Assembly: GCF_029961145.1 (NCBI RefSeq)
Contig: NZ_JASBRG010000003.1
Span: forward strand, 248,001-312,000
From: Pinibacter soli
Lineage (GTDB): Bacteria; Bacteroidota; Bacteroidia; Chitinophagales; Chitinophagaceae
DNA length: 64,000 nt
Reading direction: 5' to 3'
Position 1 is the stretch's first letter; every line of letters begins with the position of its first letter. The translations under genes were made by a program, and so were the position numbers. Below are positions 19,512 through 29,015 of the stretch, piece after piece. Below the pieces are notes generated by a model that saw only the letters and a list, made by a program, of their open reading frames with translations, was not told the DNA's origin and made no database searches.

Positions 19512-20912
19512 ATGAAAAAAATATTGTTTGTTTTTTTTGCATGCCTTATTACTACAGTTGGTTTTGGACAGGATATAACCGGAAAATGGCAGGGCGTCCT
19601 GAATGTTCAGGGTAGTCATTTAAGGCTGCTTTTTACTATTAATAAAAGCGATAGTGGCTATGTTTCAACAATGACCAGTATGGATCAGAATGCAATTACA
19701 GTGCCCGTAAAGTCCACAAGTTTTGCCAACGATACTTTGCAACTTAATGTTTCAAGCATTAATGCTAAGTATAAAGGCCAGGTAAAAAACGACAGTGCAA
19801 TTGCAGGAACATACACGCAAAACGGGCGATCATTTGAATTGAATTTATTGAAAGGCACTAGTGAGCCCGTTGCAAAAAAAAGACCGCAAGAACCAACAAA
19901 GCCATATCCTTACTACAGCGAGGAAGTACGTTTTACCAATAACAAAGCAAACATTTCATTAGCCGGCACATTAACGTTGCCGCAAAAAGATGGTGTGTTC
20001 CCGGTTGTGGTATTGATAACCGGGAGCGGACCGCAAGACAGAAATGAAGAATTGATGCGACATAAACCGTTCCTGGTGATATCGGATTATTTAACCAGAA
20101 ATGGAGTTGCTGTTTTGCGATACGATGACAGAGGCTTTGGAGAATCGCAGGGTAATTTTCAAACAGCAACCACAGTCGATTTTGCAACCGATGTGCAAGC
20201 AGCAGTAGACTATCTGAAAACAAGAAAAGAAATCAATAAGAAGAAAATTGGTTTAATAGGTCATAGCGAAGGAGGAATCGTTGCGCCTTTGGTAGCGTCC
20301 AAATCAAAAGACGTTGCTTTTATTGTCTTATTGGCTGGCCCTGGTATTCCGGGCGATCAACTTTCTTTGTTGCAAAGTGGCTTGTTGGCAAAAGCAGTTG
20401 GTGCTAGTGAGGCAGACATAAAGGAGGCAAACACTATTAACAGTAAGTGTTTTGAAATAATAAAAAATGCGAAGGATTCCGCACAGCTGAAAAGAAATTT
20501 GGCGGATTATTTAAACGTAGCGATGGGTGAAGGGAAAGATACACCTCAAATTAAAGGTGTGCCTGTTGACGATACTGTACTTGCTTTGGTCGATCAGTTA
20601 TCTTCTCCGTGGATGCAGTATTTTCTGAAGTACGATCCTGCTCCTGCATTGCAAAAAGTTACATGCCCGGTATTGGCACTAAATGGTTCAAAAGATATAC
20701 AGGTGCCGGCTAAAGTGGATTTGGAAGGTATTAGTAAAGCTCTCGCGAAAGGAGGGAACAAAAATGTAACAATAAAAGAACTCCCAAACCTGAATCACTT
20801 GTTCCAGGAGTGTAAAACCTGCACGATGGATGAGTATGCTATTATTGAGCAGACGTTCTCTCCATTGGCGCTGGCAGAGGTTTTAAATTGGATCGTTATT
20901 CAAACCAGGTAA
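19512..20912 (+). CDS. Secreted alpha/beta hydrolase with N-terminal beta domain
   Basis: Signal peptide to about residue 20 (GFGQ), an N-terminal beta-barrel-like domain (about 22-115, starting DITGKWQGVL), then an alpha/beta hydrolase domain (about 135-466). The nucleophile is Ser252 in GHSEGG; GSGPQDR (171-177) is the segment typical of this group near the oxyanion hole; NGSKDIQVP and NLNHLF supply the probable acid and histidine. ATG 19512 is chosen over a TTG at 19488 because it starts the signal peptide. Substrate unknown; an esterase or peptidase-like role is possible. It stands between two loci and is convergent with the TlpA-like gene. Confidence 0.85.
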   Translation: MKKILFVFFACLITTVGFGQDITGKWQGVLNVQGSHLRLLFTINKSDSGYVSTMTSMDQNAITVPVKSTSFANDTLQLNVSSINAKYKGQVKNDSAIAGTYTQNGRSFELNLLKGTSEPVAKKRPQEPTKPYPYYSEEVRFTNNKANISLAGTLTLPQKDGVFPVVVLITGSGPQDRNEELMRHKPFLVISDYLTRNGVAVLRYDDRGFGESQGNFQTATTVDFATDVQAAVDYLKTRKEINKKKIGLIGHSEGGIVAPLVASKSKDVAFIVLLAGPGIPGDQLSLLQSGLLAKAVGASEADIKEANTINSKCFEIIKNAKDSAQLKRNLADYLNVAMGEGKDTPQIKGVPVDDTVLALVDQLSSPWMQYFLKYDPAPALQKVTCPVLALNGSKDIQVPAKVDLEGISKALAKGGNKNVTIKELPNLNHLFQECKTCTMDEYAIIEQTFSPLALAEVLNWIVIQTR

Positions 20913-20968
20913 CTGATACACTGTAATGTTATGTGGCGTTTTGTCTCTATAATAATTGCCGCAGCTAA

Positions 20969-22618
20969 CTATTGAAATTTTTTGAGGTCTTTCAACGCAC
21001 GCTCAATCTTTAATATGGTTTCGCTTTCCTGGCTCGGGCGGCTCATATCTCCGTCTATAATTTTTGCTTCTTTTGTAACAAGCATATACCTAGGTACGCC
21101 GCTGATTTGATATGCTGTGGAGAGTTCACCAAATTCAGATTTGCTTAAAAAATAATGAACGCCGGCTAATTTATTTTCTTTGATAAGTTTTTCCCAATCG
21201 GCTTCTTTACTGTCTACGCATAGATATACAAACGTAATGTTTTTGTTTTTATAGGATTCCTCCATTCGTTTTGAAAATTTCATTTCGGCTTTGCAAGGAG
21301 CGCACCATGTCGCCCAAAAGTCAATGTATACGAGGTCCGTGTTTAATTGTGAAACAAATCTCTTAAGACGGACATCATTTTGATACTTCGGTCTTGCAGG
21401 ATTATTCAGTTCCCGGATGCGTGCGAAAATGTCCTTATTTTGAATCTGGGAATCTAGTTCCTTGAGTTCTTCTTTTGAAATAGAAATTCCTTTATCCTGT
21501 TTCGCGTTGCACATCTTCAATAGAATCATGTCTGTGCCAAGACCACTTGAACACATGCTTCTTACAAGATTAAGTGAAAGAGTTGCAGCCTCCATCTCTC
21601 TGCTGAACCAAAGCCCCAGTGATGCTTTGCGAAACTGTATTCGATATTTTGAAAACAACTCTGCAATTGCAACAGAGTCCATTCTGTAATCATAGTTTTT
21701 TTGCCCTGCATGTTCGAATATGTCATTAATCAATAGCGAATCTCTTTCAGAAAACTTGGTGCCCCATGCGATTAGTTTTTCAAGCTTCTCGGTAAATGAA
21801 ATGATGTGTCTTTGGTTTTTAAAATAAGTGTCGATCGGAGCAATGTATAAGTCAATGATAAAATTGGCGTACCATTCAGTTAGGGGAGGACCGGCGATGT
21901 TGGGATTAATTATTTTGAGAAAATCCAGATACTCTTCATCTAAAGGAACGATAGGAGTTCTAATCCCATAGCCTAGCAAGTCACAACCGGCTTTGAATTT
22001 GAAATAGCTCGAAACGATGTTGTAAAATGTATCTGAACATTTATTGTCAATGGCATACTTCTCGCAAAATTTCAGGTCCTCATTCAATAGTTCAAGCCTA
22101 TGTTTTTTGAATGCTAAAAGGCTGTCGGTTTTCTTGAGTGAGTCGGTTTTTTCAAATGAAAACGCATCTCTTCTTAGCACCCCATACCGATTCAACTCCC
22201 GGTTCAGGTCTGCATGCGTGCCTGAGAAATTTATGTCTATGTCCTTTCTGTCGTCAATAATGACATTGGGAGGAAATGAAATGGTGAGCGAAAGGGAATC
22301 ACCAGGGAATGCATAGACGGCAATCAATTTGTCTCCAAAAGATAGCAGTATCTCTTCAGGGTTGGTAAGCGCAAACTTGAAATGGAATTTTCCACTCGCA
22401 TCTACGCTGTCGCCTGCAACCTGTCGTTTAAATTGGAAAAGATCAGTGTAATGAGCAATAATGTAACCGGGAATATTTTGGTTTGTCTCTTTGGGGATTA
22501 GTGTACCGGATAATACAACAGTGTCTTTTGTTGGATTGGCCACGGCCTGGGAGCTTGTTATTAATGAAATTCCAAAAATGGTGAGTAAATGCAATAATGC
22601 TTTTATTGTTGCAGGCAT
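20969..22618 (-). CDS. TlpA-family thioredoxin-fold protein
   Basis: Periplasmic or membrane-anchored protein with a C-terminal thioredoxin domain (about 400-549) whose active site is WCAPC (Cys439, Cys442). The N-terminal part (about 30-110) is a beta domain of the DUF4369 kind, and the middle (about 120-390) is helical and unrecognised. Such proteins often accompany FecR/SusC/SusD sets in Bacteroidota, where they are presumed to handle disulfides. ATG 22618 is chosen because it starts a clean signal peptide after a TTTAAAA leader; an in-frame ATG at 22666 would add 16 residues. It lies downstream of the ECF sigma gene on the same strand. Confidence 0.88.
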   Translation of the reverse strand: MPATIKALLHLLTIFGISLITSSQAVANPTKDTVVLSGTLIPKETNQNIPGYIIAHYTDLFQFKRQVAGDSVDASGKFHFKFALTNPEEILLSFGDKLIAVYAFPGDSLSLTISFPPNVIIDDRKDIDINFSGTHADLNRELNRYGVLRRDAFSFEKTDSLKKTDSLLAFKKHRLELLNEDLKFCEKYAIDNKCSDTFYNIVSSYFKFKAGCDLLGYGIRTPIVPLDEEYLDFLKIINPNIAGPPLTEWYANFIIDLYIAPIDTYFKNQRHIISFTEKLEKLIAWGTKFSERDSLLINDIFEHAGQKNYDYRMDSVAIAELFSKYRIQFRKASLGLWFSREMEAATLSLNLVRSMCSSGLGTDMILLKMCNAKQDKGISISKEELKELDSQIQNKDIFARIRELNNPARPKYQNDVRLKRFVSQLNTDLVYIDFWATWCAPCKAEMKFSKRMEESYKNKNITFVYLCVDSKEADWEKLIKENKLAGVHYFLSKSEFGELSTAYQISGVPRYMLVTKEAKIIDGDMSRPSQESETILKIERALKDLKKFQ

Positions 22619-22710
22619 AGGTTTTAAATCGTGTTTCAAAGAGATGCACTGCGCAGAAAATTTCATAAAATAACCAGGAAAAATTTATAACGATGAATCC
22701 TTCGGGTAGG

Positions 22711-23328
22711 CTAGCGCTTATACCACGCCGCAGCAATCAACAATATACTCAAGTGGGCCTGCATATATTTCTGTACATGAGCAACCGCGAGAGACAAGTA
22801 TTCCTTCACAGTATACTTGGAGATGTTTAATTCCTTTGCAGATTCCTCGTAGGTTTTGCCTTGCAGTTTGCACAGAACAAATACTTTTCTTTTTTGAGGA
22901 GATAATTGTTTGATGGCTTCTTCCAGTAACTGAAGACGTTTTTCTTTGATGGCTGAATCAGATCCTGAAGATGACATTATCGTGGAAAGTTCCTTTTGTA
23001 CCGTGGTTGTTTGCAACGCTTTTTTCAGGAAATCGATGGATTTGTTGTAGCTAACAGTAAACAGCCAGCCGGATAGTGATTTTGTGGCGTCGATGGTATG
23101 GCGTTTTTCCCACAGTGTAACGAACACTTCCTGCAGGATATCTTTTGCGGAATCTGTGTCTTTAACCAGCTTCATAATATTGCCATATACTAAACGGTGA
23201 TACTTCGCGTATAACACGTTAAAACCTTCAACATCGTCCTGTAGAAGGAGGTTAATCAGTCTGGCATCATCGTTTAATTCCACAAAAGGGCAATTTAAAA
23301 TAGTCTGGGAAATGTTTGAGGAAGACAT
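22711..23328 (-). CDS. ECF-type RNA polymerase sigma factor
   Basis: Cytoplasmic alternative sigma factor of the Bacteroidota expansion that works with FecR anti-sigma proteins. Region 2 spans about 30-100 (DSAKDILQEVFVTLWEKR), region 4 about 130-190 with a helix-turn-helix at YEESAKELNISKYTVKEYL. Length 205 is slightly longer than usual because of a C-terminal tail (SILLIAAAWYKR) that is hydrophobic. The usual order is sigma, FecR, SusC, SusD; here the sigma gene is behind SusD, separated from it by 383 bp with several hairpins, and has its own promoter-like element. Confidence 0.93.
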   Translation of the reverse strand: MSSSNISQTILNCPFVELNDDARLINLLLQDDVEGFNVLYAKYHRLVYGNIMKLVKDTDSAKDILQEVFVTLWEKRHTIDATKSLSGWLFTVSYNKSIDFLKKALQTTTVQKELSTIMSSSGSDSAIKEKRLQLLEEAIKQLSPQKRKVFVLCKLQGKTYEESAKELNISKYTVKEYLSLAVAHVQKYMQAHLSILLIAAAWYKR

Positions 23329-23379
23329 GGCGAAAATTACCTGTAAAAGCTATATCTGCTAAACTCAAATTTCCTGTTT

Positions 23380-23415
23380 CAAATATAAGAGGTTATTAAA
23401 AAAAATCCTATCAAA
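23380..23415 (-). promoter_or_regulatory. Candidate promoter of the ECF sigma gene
   Basis: Read on the minus strand, TATATTTG (plus 23380-23387) matches the Bacteroidota minus-7 consensus TAnnTTTG exactly. TTTG (plus 23412-23415) stands 24 nt upstream as a minus-33 candidate, slightly farther than usual. The start codon is about 52 bp downstream. Confidence 0.5.
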
Positions 23416-23496
23416 TTAAATGTCATTTTCACATTTATATAGATTTATCGGTAGAGTTTATTTAGTGGTTGTTTGGTAGAGTAAATGAAATTGAAT

Positions 23497-23536
23497 TTTT
23501 TGCGGTGCAACATTGGTTAGAGTTGCACCGCAAAAA
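23497..23536. repeat. Perfect 15-bp stem-loop
   Basis: TTTTTGCGGTGCAAC (23497-23511) and its exact reverse complement (23522-23536) with a 10-nt loop. It is not followed by a U-run on either strand beyond the stem, so it is not a textbook terminator. Confidence 0.7.
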
Positions 23537-23560
23537 GAGACAAGCAATGCCTTGTCTGTA
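23536..23560. repeat. Palindromic repeat (AGGCAATGCCT type), one base deleted
   Basis: AGACAAG / CTTGTCT stem around CAATGC; one G of the left inner stem is missing relative to the copy at 49795. It abuts the 15-bp stem-loop before it. Confidence 0.65.
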
Positions 23561-23581
23561 CAGAGTGGTCAGATGAGTAAT

Positions 23582-23612
23582 AAAAAATGGGGCAGATAAG
23601 AATATCTACCCC
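23582..23612 (-). terminator. Intrinsic terminator after SusD (minus strand)
   Basis: On the minus strand GGGGTAGATA, loop TTCT, TATCTGCCCC (one mismatch), then ATTTTTTA. It lies 100 bp past the SusD stop and would separate the fecR-susC-susD transcript from the sigma gene. Confidence 0.7.
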
Positions 23613-23673
23613 TTATTAACGATCACATGCCAATGTTGGAACAGGATAAGGATTTTTAGTTTCTTGTTGGCTG

Positions 23674-23698
23674 TAAGGGCGAATAGCATTCGCCCTTA
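23674..23698. repeat. Palindromic repeat (GGGCGAAT type)
   Basis: Stem TAAGGGCGAAT / ATTCGCCCTTA around AGC, 14 bp from the SusD stop. A second copy of the core with centre CGC lies at 43163-43188. Confidence 0.75.
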
Positions 23699-23711
23699 TG
23701 CTCAATCGGCA

Positions 23712-25724
23712 TTACCAGCCGGGATTCTGCATGGCAGCTTTTTCATCAGCCGTCAGGGGTTTTCCATTTTTATAATTTGCATCAAGGAACGCCTGTGGAA
23801 TAGGTCTCAGATAATGTTTGCTTGCAGATGGTTTTGCTTCGTCATTAAACAAAGTGCATCTGGTTACCAACGTTTTGGTTCGTGCCAGATCTTCCCAGCG
23901 CATTAACTCACCCATCAACTCACGTGAACGTTCATTCAAGATGAAAGCGATGAATTTGTCTGCGTCGCTACTCACATTCAGTTTGTTGTAAAAATCATTC
24001 GTGGAGTTGAAGATATCTGCCGTACTGTTCAGGTGCATTGATGACAACGTGCTGGCAGTTGTGGTTGACATATTGTTCGACTCGTAGTACGTGTTCTTGT
24101 CGGAGTAAGAAAAGTAGGTTCCTGTTGCTACAGTATTTGTTTTATAGGCAATTCCTCCGTCAACATATGCTGCACGGTCTTCACCTGATTTATAAGCAGC
24201 TCTGTCGCGCACTGCGTTGAGATAAGGCAAAGCCTGTGTGTAGTTTCCTTTACGGCCGTAAGCTTCTGCGGCTATTAAGTAAGTTTCTGCCAGTCGTGCA
24301 AGAATGCCATCACGTTGGCCAAACTGAGAGGCAACTGCATTACGCGAGCCATCCATGAATTTAGAGAGTGCTAAGAAACGGCTTACTTCAAAATTGCCAT
24401 GATTGCCCAGCATGTTTTCAGGTTGCCCGTTAAAATAGCGAACGAACAAGTGCGGCGCTCTTCTCGCAATGTTAGTTGGCAAACTGGTATCTGCTTTGGT
24501 TGGATCAGAACTTGTGTAGCGTGTATCCCCCGGTTTATTTGCAATATATAAAATAGATTCCTGTCCACCTGTAAACTTAGGCTGGTTGGCTAAGGCAGGA
24601 GTTGGAGCGTATTGTGCCGTCCATTTTGGAGCGCCGGTTGGATTGTTGCAAATGTACCTGGTTTTAAAACTTTTCCAGAAACGGGAATCATTCACACGGT
24701 CAAAAACATCCACTGCATAATCTGTAGAGCGCATCCGCTGAAATTCTCTGTCTCCCGGAATATCTCTTACCATTCCCGGCAAGTTTTGATAAACAGACGG
24801 GTAGTACAAATGTATCTGGTTTCCGTAGCGTCCCTGTGTTGATGTATTGTTGGAAAACTGGGCCGCCAGAATAATTTCAGGAAGCTTTTCGTTAGGTCCG
24901 TCAGGAGTGGTGAAGTTCCAGAGATCAGAATAGTTGGCTGCCAATGAGTGTTTGCCACTGTTGATAACGATGTCTGCATATTTGATACAACTGTCCAGGT
25001 CACTTGCTTTGGTGTTGTTGTTCCAATCGCTGTATAATTCGCTCGCACGTGTCAGGTATGCTTTCGCAAGAAAATGTGCCGCGGCATACTTGGTAATTCT
25101 GCCCGGGTCAGCAGGTGTTTCAGGAAGATAACTGTAAGCCTTTGTAAAGTCCAGCATGATCTGGTTGAATACTTCCTGCGCTGTGTTGCGTGAAAACTCT
25201 GTTTCCAATGTGCTTGTTTGCGTCAGCTTCAGCGGCACACCACCATACTGTTTTACAAGTTTGAAATAGTTGAATGCACGCATGAAATATCCTTCACCTA
25301 AGCGGGTGTTTTTATTTGCATTTTCACCGTAGTACAGCGGCACGTTTTCAATTAAAATATTAGCGGAGTTAATGTATGAATACATGTTGGCGAAAATCGC
25401 ATACACGTCGCCATTCGCGCTATTGAGATTTGCATCATATGAGTTCCACATTTGCGCAGTACGGTCGCCACCAACAGTAAATTCATCTACACCATAGTTT
25501 GTTGATTCATATGTCCATTCGTAGTTGAAATGAAATTTCAAACCCTGGTACACACCGGTGGAAAGGTCATCAAGACCCAACGGCGTCTTGTAATCCTGCA
25601 AGCTTTTCGATGTGATCAATTGTTCATCCAAAAAGCTTTTTTTACATGAACTGCTTACAAACAAGCCAGTTCCTATCATTAAATAAGCTGATAATTTTTT
25701 CAATATGGAAAGTTGCATTGTCAA
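23712..25724 (-). CDS. SusD/RagB-family lipoprotein (ECF locus)
   Basis: Surface glycan-binding partner of the SusC gene directly upstream (12 bp gap). Lipoprotein signal with Cys27 in SSSCKKSFL. The SusD helices are evident (GEGYFMRAFNYFKLVKQYGGVPL) as is the C-terminal segment NERSRELMGELMRWEDLARTK. At 670 residues it is at the long end of the family. A second in-frame ATG two codons in (25718) is an equally good start. Neighbouring genes do not include a glycoside hydrolase on this strand, so the ligand is not predictable. Confidence 0.95.
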   Translation of the reverse strand: MTMQLSILKKLSAYLMIGTGLFVSSSCKKSFLDEQLITSKSLQDYKTPLGLDDLSTGVYQGLKFHFNYEWTYESTNYGVDEFTVGGDRTAQMWNSYDANLNSANGDVYAIFANMYSYINSANILIENVPLYYGENANKNTRLGEGYFMRAFNYFKLVKQYGGVPLKLTQTSTLETEFSRNTAQEVFNQIMLDFTKAYSYLPETPADPGRITKYAAAHFLAKAYLTRASELYSDWNNNTKASDLDSCIKYADIVINSGKHSLAANYSDLWNFTTPDGPNEKLPEIILAAQFSNNTSTQGRYGNQIHLYYPSVYQNLPGMVRDIPGDREFQRMRSTDYAVDVFDRVNDSRFWKSFKTRYICNNPTGAPKWTAQYAPTPALANQPKFTGGQESILYIANKPGDTRYTSSDPTKADTSLPTNIARRAPHLFVRYFNGQPENMLGNHGNFEVSRFLALSKFMDGSRNAVASQFGQRDGILARLAETYLIAAEAYGRKGNYTQALPYLNAVRDRAAYKSGEDRAAYVDGGIAYKTNTVATGTYFSYSDKNTYYESNNMSTTTASTLSSMHLNSTADIFNSTNDFYNKLNVSSDADKFIAFILNERSRELMGELMRWEDLARTKTLVTRCTLFNDEAKPSASKHYLRPIPQAFLDANYKNGKPLTADEKAAMQNPGW

Positions 25725-25736
25725 AATTTTTAAAGA

Positions 25737-28700
25737 TTAGAAACTAGCATTTACTCCAAAAACTACACCTCTGTTGAACGTACTGCCACCCAAATCAGGA
25801 TCGAGGTAGTTAACCCCTGAGTACAGCAAGCCCGGGTTAATCATTTGCCCATACACTTTCAATCCTTGCATGTGCCATTTCCTGGCACTGCCTGAAGGCA
25901 AATTGTAGGAGAGCGTAATGTTTCTCACTTTAATGAATGATCCGTTTTGGAAGTTCATAGAGGTGCGATAAGCATCACCCGCTGCACTGTTATAGTTAGG
26001 CGACGGATAATCATTTGTTGCGTTGGAAGGCGTCCAGTAATCCAGTTTCCGCTGAGCAAAACGGCCCTGCAAAGATTCGGCGCCGGTCGCTATGTAGTTG
26101 CCTGCTCTTGAAAATATGAAAATGGACAGGCCCCAGTTCTTGTACATAAAATCATTGCTGAGTCCGGTTATTAAACTCGGTTGGAGATTGCCTTTTACAA
26201 TGCGGTCGTTGTTCGCATCAATTTTGTAATCATGGTTTTGATCTACAATTTTTATATCGCCGGGATTGAACGTTTGTCCGTTTGCTTTATACTTCGCCAT
26301 TTCATCCTGGTCTTCTTTTGTGTTCTGCCAGATGCCCGCCTTTTGATAATCATAGATCACCTGTATGCGTTGACCAATGAACCAGCTGTTTGCAATGTCA
26401 TCCGTTTTTCCATATGCGAGTTCATCGATTTTTTCTTTAGCATAAGTCAAATTGAAAGTTGTGGTCCAGCTAAAGTTACGGTTGCGAATATTCACACTTG
26501 TTAAACTCAGATCAACGCCTTTTCCCTTGGTAGAGCCAATATTAGTCAGCATGCTGGTATAGCCCGTAGCAGGATTCAGGGAACGATACAGCAACAGGTC
26601 CGACGTTCTTGTTGCATATAAATCGATGGCACCGCTCAGGCGACTGCCAAACAAACTGAAGTCAACGCCGGCACTGGTTTGCGTGGTATGTTCCCATCCC
26701 ATGTTTTGGTCAGGATAGGCTTGTGGATTTGCTGAACTTGGATCAGAAGGCACATAGCCCAACTGTACCAGGCTTCCCCATGTATAGTACAAACCTTGCA
26801 GGCCGCCCAATGTAGTGTATGGATTAACAGCAGAGTTGCCCACAGTGGCCCTGCTCGCTTTTATTTTTAAGTTGTCTATCCAGCGGACATCTTGCAGGAA
26901 ACGCTCTTTACTTACTATCCAGCCAAGAGAGATTGAAGGGAAATGATCCCATTTATGTCCTGCAGCAAGTACAGATGCGCCGTCCCAGCGAACGAACGCT
27001 GATAATAAATATTTTTGATCAAAGGCATAGTTTGCTTTCGCCATGTAAGAAGTGAGCGCATTCTCCGACAGCCCTGTTGAAAAGGCATCTAAAGCAGAAA
27101 CTGTATTGAGTGCATACCATTTCTGATTGGGCAACGGCAGTTTTGTAGCTGTCATGGAGGATGTTTCAGAACGGTTGTGCAGTGCGGATTGCAATAAAGT
27201 CACACCGATGTCGTGGGTATGTGTTCCTTTAATTGTTTTATCGTAGTAAAGTAGATTGTCGAGTGTCCAGGAAAAGTTATTTGTCTGGTTAAGCTGCGCG
27301 TAGTTTGTGGATCCCGGGTTGCCACCACCGCGATTAATGGAATTGGCATCCATCCATCTGCCGTTATAATAATTTTGGAAATCAGGACCGAAATTTAATC
27401 TGTAGCGTAAGCCTTTCAGAATTTTTACTTCTGCATAAACAGAACCAATTACACGCAATGATTTTCTAAGATTGATATTGTATTTGTTTTCGTCAACAGG
27501 ATTGAGAATGTTGATATCGCCGCCTGGTAGAAGAATTCTTTTGCCAGTGCTGTCATAAGGCACAGCATAAGGCAGCATACCTTGTAATGCAAAATAAATA
27601 TTACCTGGTCCTGTAGCGTTAGTAGTGGCAAATCCATAATTCTGCAAACCATATGATGTATTCACACTACCGCCCATGCTGAACCATTTGGTAGGAGTGA
27701 TGTCCACGCTAAACTTGCCGCTGTAGCGTTTATAGTCCTGGCCTATTTGTGTTCCCTGGTTGTTATAGTATCCAAACGAACCATATGCTTTTACATTCTG
27801 TGAACCACCGCTTACACTAATGATCTGGTCGTTGGTTACACCTGTTCTTAGCGCATAGTCGGTCCAGTTAGTAGTAGGCACCAACTCAGGATGCCAAACG
27901 CCGTCAACCCAGCCTTTCTGAATATTTGCGAACGCAATCGGATCCTGACCAAAAATACGCTGATCGTCTGTTAACGTTGGTTTGTCAGGATAAGTACTGC
28001 TCGCTGCTGCGTTAGGGTTTAAAAATTTTACCCTGCGGTAAGCGTCACGTCTGAACTCCACATATTCAGGAGCGTTCATCATTGTTGCTCTGTCGTACTG
28101 TTTTTCCAGCGTTACAGATCCAACATAGTTAATACTCAATGCCCCGCTCTTACCACGCTTGGTCGTAATTTGTACCACGCCGTTTGCACCACGTGAACCG
28201 TAGATGGCTGTAGCAGAAGCATCTTTTAGGATATCTATCGTTTCAATATCATTAGGGTTGATTGCATTCATGCTGCTTGCGCCGCCAAAGTTGAGCGGCA
28301 CCCCATCTACCACATAGAGCGGTTCGTTACCACCACTTATGGAACGCATACCGCGTATAAGGATCGCACCTACTTCGCCCGGTCTTTCGTTTGACGTTAC
28401 GTCCACACCTGCTGCTTTGCCCTGAATGGCCTGTAATGCATTCGCAACGGGACGTGAGCGTATTTCTTCCGCGTTCACACTTACGATAGAGCTGGTGAGG
28501 TTGCTTCTTTTTTGTGTGCCATAACCAATGACTACCACTTGATCCAGTGCTGAAACAAGTGACTTCATTTCCACCACCAGTGATAAAGAAGTTCCTTCTT
28601 TTAATATGTAGCCGTTAAGATTTTGTTTTTCGTAGCCTATTGCTGAGATACTAAAATTGTATGGGCCGGCAGACGTGAGGCTGGAGAAATTAAATATACC

Positions 28701-28913
28701 GGCACTGTCTGTAACCGTTCCTGTTGTGTAATTCGTTTTGGTATTCCGGGCAACAACCGATACGCCGGAGATCGGTTCGTTTTTGGCATTGTGGATAATG
28801 CCTGCAACTGCATATTTCGATTCCTGCGCGTTCGCATCGAGGAATAAGAAAGAAAATTGAATGAAGAATAAAGGCAATAAAACTCCCTGCCATTTAAATA
28901 GCTTACATTTCAT
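25737..28913 (-). CDS. SusC/RagA-family TonB-linked outer membrane importer (ECF locus)
   Basis: Outer membrane transporter paired with the SusD gene that follows. Signal peptide to about 29 (DANAQ), carboxypeptidase-regulatory-like domain (about 34-115), plug with the family motifs YVVDGVPL (about 199-206) and SRGANGVVQITTKRG, then the barrel; 1058 residues. Transporters that signal to FecR/sigma pairs normally carry an N-terminal STN domain between signal peptide and beta-sandwich. Here the mature protein enters the beta-sandwich within about ten residues, so no STN is present despite the adjacent fecR. Confidence 0.95.
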   Translation of the reverse strand: MKCKLFKWQGVLLPLFFIQFSFLFLDANAQESKYAVAGIIHNAKNEPISGVSVVARNTKTNYTTGTVTDSAGIFNFSSLTSAGPYNFSISAIGYEKQNLNGYILKEGTSLSLVVEMKSLVSALDQVVVIGYGTQKRSNLTSSIVSVNAEEIRSRPVANALQAIQGKAAGVDVTSNERPGEVGAILIRGMRSISGGNEPLYVVDGVPLNFGGASSMNAINPNDIETIDILKDASATAIYGSRGANGVVQITTKRGKSGALSINYVGSVTLEKQYDRATMMNAPEYVEFRRDAYRRVKFLNPNAAASSTYPDKPTLTDDQRIFGQDPIAFANIQKGWVDGVWHPELVPTTNWTDYALRTGVTNDQIISVSGGSQNVKAYGSFGYYNNQGTQIGQDYKRYSGKFSVDITPTKWFSMGGSVNTSYGLQNYGFATTNATGPGNIYFALQGMLPYAVPYDSTGKRILLPGGDINILNPVDENKYNINLRKSLRVIGSVYAEVKILKGLRYRLNFGPDFQNYYNGRWMDANSINRGGGNPGSTNYAQLNQTNNFSWTLDNLLYYDKTIKGTHTHDIGVTLLQSALHNRSETSSMTATKLPLPNQKWYALNTVSALDAFSTGLSENALTSYMAKANYAFDQKYLLSAFVRWDGASVLAAGHKWDHFPSISLGWIVSKERFLQDVRWIDNLKIKASRATVGNSAVNPYTTLGGLQGLYYTWGSLVQLGYVPSDPSSANPQAYPDQNMGWEHTTQTSAGVDFSLFGSRLSGAIDLYATRTSDLLLYRSLNPATGYTSMLTNIGSTKGKGVDLSLTSVNIRNRNFSWTTTFNLTYAKEKIDELAYGKTDDIANSWFIGQRIQVIYDYQKAGIWQNTKEDQDEMAKYKANGQTFNPGDIKIVDQNHDYKIDANNDRIVKGNLQPSLITGLSNDFMYKNWGLSIFIFSRAGNYIATGAESLQGRFAQRKLDYWTPSNATNDYPSPNYNSAAGDAYRTSMNFQNGSFIKVRNITLSYNLPSGSARKWHMQGLKVYGQMINPGLLYSGVNYLDPDLGGSTFNRGVVFGVNASF

Positions 28914-29015
28914 ATGGTTAGTTTTGATAAATAAGTAATCGTGGCTTTAACTAAGTCTTTTGTGAAGTAGTGAGATGGGACGTATTTAAGTAGTCACATT
29001 CATCATAAGCATCGT

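Larger units (their letters stand above)
23329..23711. other. 383-bp spacer between SusD and sigma genes, rich in hairpins
   Basis: No gene seen. From the SusD end toward the sigma gene it holds four stem-loops (23674-23698, 23582-23612, 23536-23560, 23497-23536) and then a promoter-like region for the sigma gene. This suggests the sigma gene is transcribed separately from fecR-susC-susD. Confidence 0.6.

Noticed and set aside
23497-23536. Reading the perfect 15-bp stem as an ordinary terminator
   Set aside because: On either strand the stem is followed by A-rich, not U-rich, sequence; the better terminator is at 23582-23612.
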